From: Aporrectodea caliginosa
Taxonomy: Eukaryota; Annelida; Clitellata; Crassiclitellata; Lumbricidae
DNA length: 64,000 nt
Reading direction: 5' to 3'
Assembly (NCBI GenBank): GCA_020284085.1
Contig: JACEVL010000110.1
Location: 682,501-746,500 of the forward strand
Below are positions 1 to 12,225 of this stretch, in pieces. Below the pieces are notes generated by a model. That model was given only the letters and a program-made list of their open reading frames with translations. It did no database searches and was not told the origin of the DNA. The position numbers were made by a program, and so were the translations under genes. Each line of letters opens with the position of its first letter. Position 1 is the first letter of the stretch.

Positions 1-420
1 GACGGCCAGTTTACTTCTTCAATGTCGTTGACATTTCGGCACTCAGTGTAATGATCATCTGGATATTGAACAACTCAGAATGGGAGATGAATTAGCGCTT
101 CAAACGGCGCTCTTGAACCAGCTTGCCAGATCTCTCACAGTGCCGTGGATCACTCACCACCAGAGTAAGCAAGCCATAGTCAGAAGAAGTGCAGCGTGCA
201 ATCTTGGCCACCAGATCTCCGATTGTTACTCAACAGAAGCAGGAAGAGGAGGTACAAAACGACGATGCTACCTGTGTGGCAAGAAGGACAGATAACACAG
301 TACAGATGCCGCACATGCTACAAAGCAGTGTGTCTGTCTCACTGTCTGCTGCGCTGTACACATGTATTCGAAGCAAACAAGAGCAAGACTAATTGGCCTA
401 CAATTACAGTATATTCATTG
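1..420 (+). pseudogene. piggyBac-like transposase C-terminus, frameshifted remnant
   Basis: Three successive frames together give the C-terminal part of a piggyBac-type transposase. Positions 12-80 read YFFNVVDISALSV, like the FFNMLDIAA block of the family. The frame from 80 gives a helix ending LARSLTVPWI. The end supplies a cysteine-rich ribbon: RCYLCGKKDR in one frame, then QYRCRTCYKAVCLSH in another. In the family this zinc-ribbon is the C-terminal DNA-binding module. The catalytic DDD domain would lie left of the window. At least two frame changes are needed, so the copy is dead. What I see is the motif order. The family name is from recognition, not a search. Confidence 0.7.
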
Positions 421-811
421 TTTTGTGAGAGATATTTTCTAGAAAATAGTCATGTAGTATTTGAACATTACACCCACCAATCAGTACTAATTTTACTAGA
501 CTAAATTAATGGTTTCTTTATTTATTTCTTATTTTATAGATAGATTATCACGGAGTCGATCAAACGTTTACGACAGACTGTGACAAAATACTATAACTAA
601 ACATTTAGCTTCAAATTCATCATAGAAATGATTTATATTGCTTGGAGAGACTGATACATTGTTATTTTCTGTTATTCTAATAACATGTTGCAAAACTGTG
701 ATATAAAATACACTGTTACCTATGAAGAACCCAAATGAAAAAGGGGGGTCTGACCAGATTAAGTTGCATTTTTGCTTGTTCGCATGAGGGTTAACTACTG
801 CAGTTACCAAA
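421..811. other. AT-rich spacer, nothing recognised
   Basis: No coding frame with real codon structure, no terminal repeats and no tRNA-like boxes were seen here. Confidence 0.5.
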
Positions 812-1311
812 TACATCCATCCATGATCCATCTATCCATCCATCCATCCATTCATTCATCCATCCATCCATCCATATCCATCCATCCATCCATCCATCCA
901 TCCATCCATCCATCCATCCATCCATCCATACATCCATCTTATCCATCCATCCATCCATCCATCCATCCATCCATCCATCCATCCATCCATCCATCCATCC
1001 ATCCATCCATCCATCCATCCATCCATCCATCCATCCATCCATCCATCCATCCATCCATCCATCCATCCATCCATCCATCCATCCATCCATCCATCCATCC
1101 ATCCATCCATCCATCCATCCATCCATCCATCCATCCATCCATCCATCCATCCATCCATCCATCCATCCATCCATCCATCCATCTACGCACCCACCAACCC
1201 ATCCAGATCCATACATTCACTCACCCACCCACCCATCCATCCATCCGTCCATCCAACCATCTATCTAACCATCCATCCTTCGTTCATTCCTTCCTTCCTT
1301 CCTTCCTTCCA
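812..1311 (+). repeat. (ATCC)n microsatellite, imperfect ends
   Basis: Tetranucleotide array ATCC/CCAT, almost pure from about 944 to 1182, interrupted at both ends and passing into a short TTCC run near 1283-1311. The IHPS and DGWM peptides it encodes on either strand are artefacts of a stop-free 4-bp repeat. Confidence 0.97.
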
Positions 1312-1497
1312 ATGACGCATCCGCCAATCCATCACCTTCCCAATAATCGAACGAGGTGAGCACTCTGATATGGCCACATACGTATATATATGTATATAGA
1401 TATATATTCGATGTGGTTTTGAGTATAATTGAATTGATATTAAAATGGATTAATTCCTTGGTATCCTTGAAGCAGTCTTGCGGAAGTCAAGTCATAA

Positions 1498-2320
1498 CTC
1501 ATGCCTCCTCCTCATCCTCCCCTCGTCCTCCTCGTCCTCTTCCTCCTTTTTCCTCCCCCTCCTCTCTCTCCTTTTCCTCCTCCTCGTCCTCCTCCTCCTC
1601 CTCTTCCTCCTCTTCCTCCTTTTCCTCCTCCTCGTCCTCCTCCTCTTCCTCCTCTTCCTCTTTTTCCTCCTCCTCCTCGTCCTCTTCCTCCTTTTCCTCC
1701 TCCTCCTCTCCTCCTCTTCCTCCTTTTCCTCCTCCTCCTCCTCCTCTTCCTCCTTTTTCCTCCTCCCTCGTCCTCCTCCTCTTCCTCCTTTTCCTCCTCC
1801 TCGTCCTACTTCTTCTCTTCCTGCTTCTCCCCCTCCTCCTCTTCCCCTGCTCCTCATCCTCTGTCTACTCTGCCCCCTTTCATCTCTTCACTCCTCTTCT
1901 TCCGCTTCCTCTTCTTGCCATTCCTATCCTTCTTTCTTTTCTTCCTTCAGCTATTCCTCCGCATCCTTCTCTTCTTCCACTGTCCTCTTCTTCTTAGTCT
2001 TCGCCCTCCTTTTTCTCATTCTCTCTCTCCTTCCTCTATTGCTGCAATTCCTTTTCTTCCTCTTCTGTCCACTTCCTGTTTCCTCACTACCTCCTTTTCT
2101 TCTTTTACGTTTTTTCTGACGCCTCCAATCAGTCTTACTCCTCTTCCTCTGCTTTCACTTCCTATTTCTCGTCTCCTCTTCATCCCCATCTCTCTTCGAT
2201 TCCTCTTTCTTTCCTCGTTAACCTCTTCTCTCTTCAACCTCTTCCAATTTATCTCTCTCCGTCTCGTCCAACGCCTCATCTTCCTCTTCCTCGATTCTCC
2301 AATTTTTCCTGAGAAGCATA
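1498..2320 (+). repeat. Pyrimidine tract built on TCC/CCTCTT units
   Basis: More than 800 bases almost purely C and T on the plus strand, densest at 1500-1860, mixing TCC, TTCC and CTCCT units. Such homopurine-homopyrimidine mirror-like DNA can form triplex structures. No gene is supported despite long Ser/Pro/Leu open frames. Confidence 0.9.
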
Positions 2321-2394
2321 TGGAGATCATCCTACATCCTTCATTCCCAGTCTACCTCTTCCTGCCGGCACCATCCCTGATATCTGCACCGTAT

Positions 2395-2545
<151 letters not shown>

Positions 2546-2555
2546 CCCTCCATTC

Positions 2556-3470
2556 ATGTGCCCCTCTTTCCATCCATCTCTACAGGGTATTTGCACCATC
2601 CCTCCATGCACTTTCTCTCTCTCTATCCTGCCTCCCATAACCATCTCTGCCTCTCTATCCGCACCCTCCTCTCACGCGCCCCTCTCTCCACCCATCACTC
2701 CCAGCACCATCCCTCCCTACACCCTGTCGCTCCCTGCCACATCCCGCTCCCTGAACCCTTCCTTCAATCCGTCCCTCCCAGCACCATCCCTCCCTTCACT
2801 CTCTCTCTCTCTATCCACACCCTCACTTCATGCGCCCCTCTCTCCGTCCATCCGTCCCTCCCAACACCATCCCTGCCTGCTCCCTCTCTATTTGCACCCT
2901 CCCTTCACGCGCCCCTCTCTCCGTCCATCCGTCCCTCCCAGCACCATCCCTGCCTTCACTCTCTCTATCCGCACCCTCCCTTCACGCGCCCCCTCTCTCC
3001 GTCCGTCCATCCCTCCCAGCACCATCCCTGCCTTCACCCTCTCTATTTGCACCATCCCTTCACGCGCCCCTCTCTCCGTCCATCCGTCCCTCCCAGCACC
3101 ATCCCTGCCCTCACCCTCTCTATCCGCACCCTCCCTTCACGCGCCCCTCTCTCCGTCCATCCGTCCCTCCCAGCACCATCCCTCCCTTCGCTCTCTCTCT
3201 ATCCACACCATCACTTCATGCGCCACTCTCTCCGTCCATCCATCCCTCCCAGCACCATCCCTGCCTTCACCCTCTCTATTTGCACCCTCCCTTCACGCGC
3301 CCCTCTCTCTGTCCATCCGTCCCTTCCAGCACCATCCCTGCCTTCACCCTCTCTATTTGCACCCTCCCTTCACGCGCCCCTCTCTCCGTCCATCCGTCCC
3401 TCCCAGCACCATCCATGCCTGCACCCTCTCGCTCCCTGCGCCCATTCCTCCCTGCCTGCTCCCTGCACCC
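2556..3470 (+). repeat. 77-bp minisatellite, about 11 diverged copies
   Basis: A 77-bp unit recurs. The landmark CACGCGCCCC lies at about 2906, 3061, 3138, 3294 and 3371, so spacing is 77 bp or double that. Each unit contains CCGTCCATCC and CCAGCACCATCC. 77 is not a multiple of 3, yet all three plus frames stay open because the unit lacks stops in this pyrimidine-rich strand. Coding is not supported. Confidence 0.9.
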
Positions 3471-3654
3471 TCCCTCTCCCTCTGCCTCTCTGCCTGCGTG
3501 GTCGTCTTGCGCCCTCTACGAAGGAGATTGCCTATTGATTAAGAGCTCCTATGACCGAAGTAATCGTTCTCTGACAGCTGCTGCTGCTGCTTCTAGCACG
3601 ATATGACAGCTCTGCATGCAGCAGACGAACACGTCCATTTACATAGCGCCTTTT

Positions 3655-3925
3655 GCGTGACTCTGTGTAATGTGAGATAATGGGATGTAACATAATGGGA
3701 TATAATGCGATGCGGTCTAATGCGGTGTAATTTAAGGTAATATCATGTAATGCGATGTTATTTTTATGATGTAATTTGTTGTGATGTAAAAATAATTGTG
3801 ATGTAATGGGATGTAATATAATGCGATGTAATGTGATGTGGTGGAATGTAAAGTGACGTCATGTAATGCGTTGTAATTTTTTATTGTGCAATGTCATGTG
3901 ATGTAATGCGATGTAGTGTAAAATA
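3655..3925 (+). repeat. Degenerate GATGTAATG-type tandem repeat
   Basis: Words of 8-12 bases such as TAATGCGATG and GATGTAATG recur with variable spacing over about 270 bp. Too degenerate for a fixed unit length. Confidence 0.75.
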
Positions 3926-4164
3926 ACGATAGTTGCACTGTCAATTGCCAACAATAGCAGGGCGTTGCAGCAGTCCATCACAGAAGACCATCCCGTGATA
4001 CATTATGATTGGTCACGTCATATCACATCACATCAGTTAGAACGTAATTGATGTTGGTGTAGTTGCTCTAGGTACAGTCTGTCTGTTTATATGCATGTAT
4101 GTCAGTCTGTATGTATGTATGTAATATGTATGTATGCATATATATATAATATACATATATATTA

Positions 4165-4469
4165 TATATGCCAGTCTGCCTCTCTGACTGAATGCCTGTC
4201 TGTTTGTCTGTCCGTCCTTCTGTTCGTCTTCCTGTCTGTCCGTCTTTCTGTCTGTCCTTCTGTCTGTCTGTTTGTTTGTTTGTCTGTCCTTCTGTCCCTC
4301 TGTCCGTCTTCTCTCTGTCTGTCCATCTGTCTCTCTGTTTGTCTGTCCGTTCATCCTTCTGTCTGCCTGTCTGTCTGTATGTGTGTCCGTCCTTCTGTCC
4401 GTCCATCTGTCTGTCCGTCCGTCTGTCTTTCTGTCTGTCCGTCTGTCTGTCTGTCTGCCTCCCTGCCCC

Positions 4470-4522
<53 letters not shown>

Positions 4523-4532
4523 GTCGCTGTCG
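4165..4532 (+). repeat. (TCTG)n array, imperfect
   Basis: Imperfect TCTG/TCCG tetranucleotides, pure from about 4470 to 4521. The Cys/Leu/Ser/Val ORFs across it are artefacts. Confidence 0.95.
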
Positions 4533-5121
4533 TCCATGCTATTGATTGCGTGCGCCGTGCCATAGCCCCAGTTGCTGCTGCTGCTGCAGCTGTTGTTCCT
4601 GCGACGGAAGCTGATGTATCCGTGTGGCCATGGAAACGAGAGGACGCCCGCCCGACCGCACCACCCACTCACCCACATCGCACGCCCGCCTCACAACGAA
4701 ACAAGGTTCCACTCCTCAACTGGTCCGCTTCCCAGTCTGCCGGGAACACGTGCACCGTCAGTAACTGCGTTCCAGAAGTTCCACTCGAGATCTCTAAATA
4801 TACTTACTTATTTACTTACCTAAACGACCTCTGGCGACGAATTATTTCCTAAACGACGTCAGGATCACGTGACCGATGCGCTGTCACATTACGACACATG
4901 TTATGATGACGAAATCATGTTAAGGTAGCGCTTTGGAATATTATGTGAATTGCGGGACATGATGACCGCAGAAGGATCGGTTGGAATTTTCCGTGTTGAT
5001 CGTTGTAGTGTATGGAGGCTTTGCAGAGGCTGTTCAATTCATCTCAGCTATTCAGGTAACGAAATCGAAAGAGAATGCAATACAGTCTGACATTGATGTA
5101 TGTGTGCAGGTGTGTATGTAT
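4533..5121. other. Spacer, nothing recognised
   Basis: A few short open frames but no splice-consistent exon and no repeat ends. Includes a short CTG-rich stretch near 4573-4590. Confidence 0.4.
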
Positions 5122-5136
5122 GCATACATACATACA

Positions 5137-5167
<31 letters not shown>

Positions 5168-5168
5168 G
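5122..5168 (+). repeat. (CATA)n microsatellite
   Basis: Pure CATA array that forms the left flank of the MITE-like element beginning at 5172. Confidence 0.95.
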
Positions 5169-5171
5169 TAT

Positions 5172-5346
5172 CAGGGCCGTAGCCAGACTTAAATTCAAGA
5201 GGAGGCAACCCTGGGAGACGTAGCCTAGTTTAAAGCCTTGGAACTTCTATCTATATCCATACGTTTCATCATTCAAAAAGCAAGAGGAGCAATTGAAGCA
5301 AGAGGAGGCAGCTGACTCCTCTTGCTTCAATGTAGCTACGCCTATG
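5172..5346. mobile_element. hAT-like MITE, 175 bp
   Basis: Starts CAGGGCCGTAGCCAG and ends GTAGCTACGCCTATG, an imperfect inverted pair. Both sides carry ATATGTAT (5164-5171 and 5347-5354), which fits the 8-bp target duplication of hAT elements. The flank is CATA-like microsatellite, so the 8-bp match could partly be chance. No coding capacity. Confidence 0.6.
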
Positions 5347-5378
5347 ATATGTATGTATACATGTATAACCATAACCAT

Positions 5379-5718
5379 AACCATCATTTTATTGTAGCCA
5401 AACCGGTATTACACAGATGATATTTCATACAAGTATTTCGAGTGGTTACAATAGGGGGACCAGAAGGGACCTTGGTCCCACTAAGTAGCCCCCTAATTAC
5501 CAGTTTCAGTATTGGATTCTAACCATGCATGTATGTATGTATACATACCAAAAAGGATAGTCAACCAGTCATCGTATGCCGAGGCTGAGAAATTGAAATC
5601 GCTAACACTTTATACCTATGTCTACCGGTCTGTTCAGCACAAGGAACTGTTCTTCCTATAATCTTAAATATATATAATATATATCTGGATATATATAACT
5701 TATACTTATAATTATATG

Positions 5719-5751
<33 letters not shown>

Positions 5752-5930
5752 CTATGTGTTCATGTATATATAGGCCTATATGTTTATAAATGTGTGCATG
5801 TGTAGGTTTGTATGCGTATATGTGTGTTTGTGTTTATGTATATATTATGTATACAAATGTGTGCGTGTTTGTATGTGTATGTATGAGTATGTTTGCATAG
5901 ATGTGCGTGTATTAGTGTGCGTAACTACAG
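5379..5930. repeat. AT/TG-rich stretch with (TG)n at 5719-5749
   Basis: A pure TG run at 5719-5749 is followed by TGTATGTGTT-like degenerate words to about 5930. 5379-5540 resembles other low-copy repeat in the window but I cannot assign it. Confidence 0.7.
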
Positions 5931-6401
5931 ACATATTGCAGGTATACGACGTTGATTGAAGTCCGAAACATTGTCTGTTTTCGTTGTAATTAACAGCCAA
6001 GTTAATTACGATGACTGATTAGCATGAAAAGGAGATTAATTGTAACAGACAACGGCTGCTAATTAGCTATTGCTTAATGTAATTGGTCGTTAATTGCTAA
6101 TGTCATTGTGTACGTGGACTACGACGTCCCATGGCCAACAGTAAAACCAAGGAACACGCTACCAACCGAACCAATGCACTTGGATTGTATTAACCTGTTC
6201 TTCAGTTATTAAGCATAGACATTCTACCTGGATTCCAACCACATACCTTGTAGTTCAACTATATATGCGGACCTACCTGTAATAATTCAACTATGTTAAC
6301 CCATCTACTTTTTTTATCTACAAGACATAGGCCTACATACATGCATGCACACATACATCCATACATCCATACATAGGCCTACACACATGCATACACACCT
6401 T
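5931..6401. other. AT-rich spacer, nothing recognised
   Basis: No supported gene or repeat boundary. Confidence 0.4.
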
Positions 6402-6402
6402 C

Positions 6403-6477
<75 letters not shown>

Positions 6478-6651
6478 CATACATAGGCCTACATACATAC
6501 ATACATACATACATATATACATACATACATACATACATACATACATACATACATACATACATACATACATACATACATACATACATACATACATACATAC
6601 ATACATACATACATACATACATACATACATACATACATACATACATACATG
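6402..6651 (+). repeat. (GATA)n joined to (CATA)n
   Basis: GATA repeats at about 6402-6475 switch to CATA at about 6476-6651 with only one short interruption. Reverse-strand ORFs reading MYVC and SIYL are artefacts. Confidence 0.97.
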
Positions 6652-6654
6652 CAT

Positions 6655-6855
6655 ACACAGATACATTTGGTCCCTCTCTTTGGAATGCTCTTTCTCCTTC
6701 TGTTCGCTCTCATATTCTCTCTGGCAGTCTCTCTTCTTCCTTCGCTTTTCTCAAAACCTGTTTATTTTCACGGGGCTTAGCACACTGGGAGCGCTTCTGA
6801 ACGGTTCACCCTACGAGAGGCGCTTTACAAATACTTAAATACGATACGATACATA
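6655..6855 (+). mobile_element. LINE 3'-end fragment (CR1/Jockey-like)
   Basis: The plus strand encodes FGPSLWNAL followed by FLKTCLFS, the C-terminal signature of non-LTR ORF2 proteins. It ends in GAGAGGCGCTTTACAAA, a tail shared with 10415-10625 and 38200-38420. 5'-truncated. Confidence 0.65.
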
Positions 6856-7355
6856 TGTATATACACACATACATGTCTATGTCTTTTCTACCTAGACTCA
6901 GTCAACGTGTATACCCTAAACTTTAACTATGTGAGCTAACCTATCTATGTGACCTTGACTGCTATTTCCCCAATGCTGACCCGTGGATACTATCTATTTA
7001 ACCCTCGTATTATGTTGTGGTCCATATGTAGGCCTATGTATGCATGTATAAAACTATAAACAGACACGTTGTTATTCTACGCTAGTATAATAGGCATGGA
7101 GCACGATTGCGGATTGTTTGAGCGACCTCTTTAGACACCCTTAAAATGTTGCCAACCGATGCTATATGTGGGCCTGGACAATAGCCATTAACTTGTGTCA
7201 ACAGTTGTTTTATGCAATCCGGACTTCCCACTCATTTGTGGCTACGTAACCCCTTTAAGCTAAAAATCATTTGACTGAACCCGACCTATACAAACCACGT
7301 TCTTGTATAATAGCTGGTGCCTGCGATGCAATTAATAAAGCAATTATGAATAACT
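6856..7355. other. AT-rich spacer
   Basis: Nothing coding. Near 7125 a short word (TTTAGACACCCTTAAAA) recurs near 21110 and, inverted, near 22545, so part of it belongs to a dispersed repeat I cannot delimit. Confidence 0.4.
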
Positions 7356-7358
7356 TAA

Positions 7359-8119
7359 GGGGCCGTCCATAAAGTACGCCACGCTCCAGGGGGAGTGGGG
7401 GTTTAAGAAAGTGTGACAGTTTGTGACAGGGGGGAGGGGGGTCAGGCCATGTGTGACGTCACACATTTATTTATTTTTTATTTATAATTTATTTTTATTT
7501 TTTAGTAGAATTTCATAGCTTTAAAAATAATTTTCAAAAATTTTCTGAAACATTTTAATTAGTTTTATGTCAAAATAGCATGAAATGCATATCTCCTGAA
7601 TGTGTTTTTCACGATTCCTCTCGCTAGTAATAATGCTGTTGCGAAGCCTTGTTTATGTATTAGCCTTGCTTTCGGAAGTATTATTATTTCTATGTTGTCC
7701 GCTGCATAATTATGTCACTGAGCGATAAATTCTGAATTTAATTTTTACATATATAGTAATTATTATAATACAAAATTTTGAGGATTCAGAGGTAATATTT
7801 ATAATAATTTAATCATTATTATCATGAACTTATAAACAATTATATTACGTCATTCTTTAAAATATATTATGATACCAAGCCATTGTATTATCTAATAAAT
7901 ACCCACTTAAATTCATATGTCATCGTATATTAAATCGAAATTACACCACGCTTTTTTACTTTAATATCCACTAGCGGTTCTTTTAATAGTACTACCTAAA
8001 ATCCGACCCAAAAGTGTGACGTACTTTAGGGGGGGGGTCCGAGTTTTGTGACAGTTTGTGACAGGGGGAGGGGGGTAAAAATGGTCAAAAATAGCGTGAC
8101 GTACTTTATGGACGGCCCC
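7359..8119. mobile_element. PIF/Harbinger-like non-autonomous DNA transposon, 761 bp
   Basis: Inverted termini start GGGGCCGTCCATAAAGTACG on the left. The right end is its reverse complement, with the match continuing to about 26 of 27 bases. A 3-bp direct repeat TAA flanks both ends (7356-7358, 8120-8122), as PIF/Harbinger insertions leave (TWA). Inside each end a GTTTGTGACAGGGGG block recurs in direct orientation. The AT-rich interior has no ORF, so it would depend on a transposase elsewhere. The superfamily is inferred from target-site length only. Confidence 0.7.
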
Positions 8120-8141
8120 TAATATCTTAATAACTTAGGGG

Positions 8142-8503
<362 letters not shown>

Positions 8504-8753
8504 TACCTGCAAACAGATCTTAAACAAAATAGCTCATTTGACATAAAAACGTTAAACTTTAAACCAATTCCCTTGGAATGCAATATAGGGAATACTTGAG
8601 GCTTTTTCCAATTGCCTCACTGTACCTCTGTCTTCCCCTCACGAAATCCTGGGCCAGCTTCGTGCCAGGAAAACCGATCGTCTAGCATTCAGGTCAAATT
8701 ATAACAGGTGACGCTGTGCACATAGAGGTAGAGGAGCAGATCCTGAAGACAGC

Positions 8754-9318
8754 TCTGAGGCAGCCATGGCTATGAAGACTTAGCGACTTCATTTTCTAAG
8801 CCTCGGCATTATATGGTGGGTAGCCAGTCCTGACAGTCCTGTCCCTCGCCGTCTCATCTTCCCATCGTGTATGAGTTACAAAATTGAATTGGCGTGCGTG
8901 TGATGAAGAGCACTAGCGCTATTTACCGACTGATATCGAAACAAGAAAGGGTAATTGGAAAAATGTATTCTCTGACAAGATTGTTGAAATTGGGACAGTT
9001 TCTAGTATGGCTGGGCATTTAACGCGTTATTACGCGATTAATGCGTTTTTAACGCGATTAAATTTGCAGTAAACGCGGTTGTCACTGCGCCCTGTATTTC
9101 TAGAAATAATTGATATAAGGGTGAGTAACCAGTCCTGACAGTCCTGTATAGTCGCCGTCTCATCTTCCCATCGTGTATGAGTGAGTTAAAAATTGGCGCG
9201 CGTGTGATGAAGAGCACTGGCGCTCTTTACCGACTGATATGGAAACAATTAAGGATAATTGGGAAAAATGTATTCTACGACAACGTTCTTGAAATTGGAA
9301 CAGTTTCTAGCAGTTGAT
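8754..9318. repeat. 200-bp direct duplication around a hAT-like terminus
   Basis: 8817-9010 and 9119-9318 are diverged copies of one another, sharing CAGTCCTGACAGTCCTGT and TTACCGACTGATAT. Between them, at about 9009-9090, lies GGCTGGGCATTTAACGCG followed by TTACGCGATTAA words, typical of one hAT terminus. No matching opposite end was found. 8754-8880 shares its sequence with SINE copies at 17481 and 44927. Confidence 0.65.
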
Positions 9319-9366
9319 TGGTTACTTGCTGTCAGACTGCAATGTGTTATGACAAAGATGAATAGT

Positions 9367-9420
9367 GTCGCCCTCCTTCCTCATATTGGCTTTGGACTGG
9401 CACTGCCAGAGTACGGACAG
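9367..9420 (+). repeat. Dispersed ~70-bp repeat (family E)
   Basis: Contains GTCGCCCTCCTTCC and GGACTGGCACTGCC. Related copies occur inverted near 10205-10260, 10300-10370 and 21265-21335, and in the same sense near 17800-17850. Its nature is unknown. Confidence 0.5.
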
Positions 9421-9657
9421 CGGGAAGGCCAACGGAGGTCCGATAAAGGAGGTTCTGGGTCAATATAGAAGGGGTCTGGGTCGCTCGGTCTGCGGCCGAT
9501 GGAAATTGAAGCCGAAAGACAAACTGTCGGAGCGTAGACCTGAACAGCAAATCAAGTATTGCGACCGACGAGGAAAAGAAGAAAATGGGAAGTGGAGGAA
9601 AGGGAGTTCTCTTCCGGATGCGATGAACTGCAGAAGAGATGCCTCTGAACGGATGAG

Positions 9658-9865
9658 ACTCTGTCTCTTTCTGTCTCTATCTGTCTCTATCTGTATGTAT
9701 GTGTCTCTGTCTCTCTTTGTCTCTGTCTCTGTCTCTGTCTGTATGCCTTTCTCTGTCTGTGTCTCTTTCTGCCTCCCTCTGTCTGGCTCTCTCTGGCTGG
9801 CTTTGTTAGTCTCTGTCTTTTCTCTCTGTGTCTCTCTATGTCTCTCTCTCTCTCTCTCTCTCTCA

Positions 9866-9912
<47 letters not shown>

Positions 9913-10068
9913 TGTTTCTCTATCTGTCTCACTCTCTGTCTCTCTCTCTCTCTTGTCTCTCTTTGTCTCTGTCTCTCTCTCTCTCTCTATCTGTCTGCCT
10001 CTCTGTATCTCTGTCTCTGTGTCTCTGGGTATGTGTCTATCTCTGTCTCTCTCTCTCTCTCTTGTCTG
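9658..10068 (+). repeat. TCTG/CT-rich simple repeat with an (AT)n core
   Basis: Imperfect CTCTGT words, pure CT at 9841-9862, pure AT at about 9868-9910, then CT again. ORFs on both strands are artefacts. Confidence 0.95.
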
Positions 10069-10149
10069 TTGTGTCCGAGAATGGAATTCATCGACAGTGT
10101 GAGGATGTGCCACACCCGCCGATTAGACAAATGCTCTTGGAGTGCAGTC

Positions 10150-10390
10150 AAATCAATTGGCAATAATAACTGAACGCATCCATGGCCTATTGTACCTTTT
10201 GTTTCGGGTGGTGCTAGACCGAAGAGCAGATAAAGGAGGAGGGCGACGCTAATCATCCGCCTCATAGCACAGCGTCGTTAAAAAGAAACTCCCATTAACT
10301 CTGCCACAGCCTCATTCTCGGGTGGTGCCAGTCCGAAGCCTGTTCAAGAGAGGAGGGCGACGCGCTGACGCTAATCAACGAGTGGTGCCC
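10150..10390 (-). repeat. Two adjacent copies of dispersed repeat family E
   Basis: The words GGTGGTGCTAGACCGAAG (10207) and GGTGGTGCCAGTCCGAAG (10321) are each followed by GGAGGGCGACGC. This is the same family as 9367-9420 in the opposite sense. Confidence 0.5.
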
Positions 10391-10414
10391 CGGTCGTGTG
10401 TATACTGTTACTCG

Positions 10415-10625
10415 GTCAGACAGCGTCGAACCTTCTCGATTGTTGGCCCCTCCTGTAATGGCTTGGAATAGGCTTCCGCTTTCGCTAAGCTTACTGCCCG
10501 GAATAATTTGCCTGCTTTCTACCAACGGCTTAACTCCTTTCCCTTTGGCCGTGGCTGGGCTGGGAGCGCCTCTGAGTATGGTTCTTGAAGAGGCGCTATA
10601 TAAATTTCCGGAATGAATGAATAAA
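10415..10625 (+). mobile_element. LINE 3'-end fragment
   Basis: Encodes a degenerate MAWNRLPLSLS motif (compare the WNSLP motif of non-LTR ORF2). It ends GAGGCGCTATATAAAT, the tail shared with the fragments at 6655 and 38200. Truncated. Confidence 0.55.
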
Positions 10626-11016
10626 ATGAATATTTCTTATGGCCCAGCGTCGTTAAAGAGAAAATGCCTTCCTATAATGATTGCTTGTTAACTGTGACTG
10701 TATTACCTCCAGTGTTACATAAACTTACTTTTGAGACTCCTAGAGTATGTAGGAGAACACTAATGTGTTTTCTGTAAAGCTTGGAAATTATCGATATGCA
10801 GTATGTGTTCAATACATTATGCATACGAAAATATATAATCAAAGCAAAAGTATGAATTATACAGAAAATTATATTTTATTTGAATAAGTTAATATAACCT
10901 GCCGAGTTTAACCCGTTTTTAAGGACTCGTCTGATTAAGAAACACTTTTTAAATACTCTATTTTCGCACGTTGGGGTAAATGACTTTTACTCCATAAAGA
11001 AGACGTCTAGTAACTT
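10626..11016. other. AT-rich spacer
   Basis: Nothing recognised. Confidence 0.4.
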
Positions 11017-11809
11017 AAAAATACAGCCCGTAAAAACAAAGTTTTTTACTATATCCATCTAGTATCCTATAATGCGTCTTATGAAGCAGTTACCTCTACA
11101 AATATATAGTCCGCGTTCATTTTACGACTGCAGCCAATCACAACGCTGGCCAATGACAACGCTGCGTATAGGAAAAGGGGATTCCCCGATTCGAAAAGTT
11201 GAGTCCCCGATTCTATAAGCTAGCCTTTTTTGGGGAGCTGAAATTTTGATAGAATGAAGTGTCTGCGAGGGCGAGTCTATCTGCCAAGTTTCATGACGAT
11301 TGAATGATTGTAAGTGATCGAATTAGTCGTCGCAAGATTTGACTTTTTAGCCTGTGGCTCAAACAAGATTACAAGATTACAAGATTTCCGCAAGTTAAAC
11401 TAGATGGATAATAAAAATACAGCCCGTAAAAACAAAGTTTTTTACTATATCCATCTAGTATCCTATAATGCGTCTTATCAAGCAGTTACCTCTACAAATA
11501 TATAGTCCGCGTTCATTTTACGATTGCGGCCAATCACAACGCTGGCCAATCACAACGCTGCGTTTCGGAAAAGGGGATTCCCCGATTCGAAAAGTTGAGT
11601 CCCCGATTCTATAAGCTAGCCCTTTTGGGGAGCTGAAATTTTGATAGAATGAAGTGTGTGCGAGGGCGAGTCTATCTGCCAAGTTTCACGACGATTGAAT
11701 GATTGTAAGTGATCGAACTAGTCGTCGCAAGATTTGACTTTTTAGCCTGTGGCTCAATCAAGCAATCAAGCAATCAAGCAAGATTCCCGCAAGTTAAACT
11801 AGATGGATA
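11017..11809. mobile_element. Tandem pair of a 360-bp MITE-like element (396-bp period)
   Basis: Two about 95% identical units start at 11051 and 11447. Each begins ATATCCATCTAGT and ends ACTAGATGGATA, so each has short inverted termini. The leader AATACAGCCCGTAAAAAC precedes both. Near each right end is a private short tandem: ATTACAAG units in the first copy and AATCAAGC units in the second. No ORF. The superfamily is unknown and no clean target duplication is visible. Confidence 0.7.
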
Positions 11810-12225
11810 AAAAGAGTTCACATCAAATCACGTTCATACTTTTCGAACCCCATTCGAAACCTGTCCGTGACCATGCAATTGTATTGTCTGGGTCGAATTT
11901 TATCGCGCTGATTAAGAAAAAGAAGCACAAGGTGACAGTACTGGACACGCAAGACCAGTGAGATACCTGTATGATATATGCAAGGGAATCAATATGATAC
12001 ATCAGAGAAATGTTGAAATTGAATCGAATCGAATGAAATAGGAGAGAGCAACATAACATATTAGGCTATCACAACACCGTAAAAGTAAAACTAACATAGA
12101 ACTAAATCAAAGAGAAAAGGCTGTAGCATTCTTTGATTTTGCAGACCTTTGTCTGAAAAACAGGCAGCAGAACAGCAGAATCGAAGACAAAGAGAAATTT
12201 AAAAATTCATCTTAGAACGATGCAT
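11810..12225. other. AT-rich spacer
   Basis: Nothing coding is supported. A 78-codon reverse open frame has no homology I recognise. Confidence 0.4.

Noticed and set aside
9460..10166. Ser/Tyr-rich ORFs on both strands
   Set aside because: They fall on TCTG, CT and AT simple repeats.
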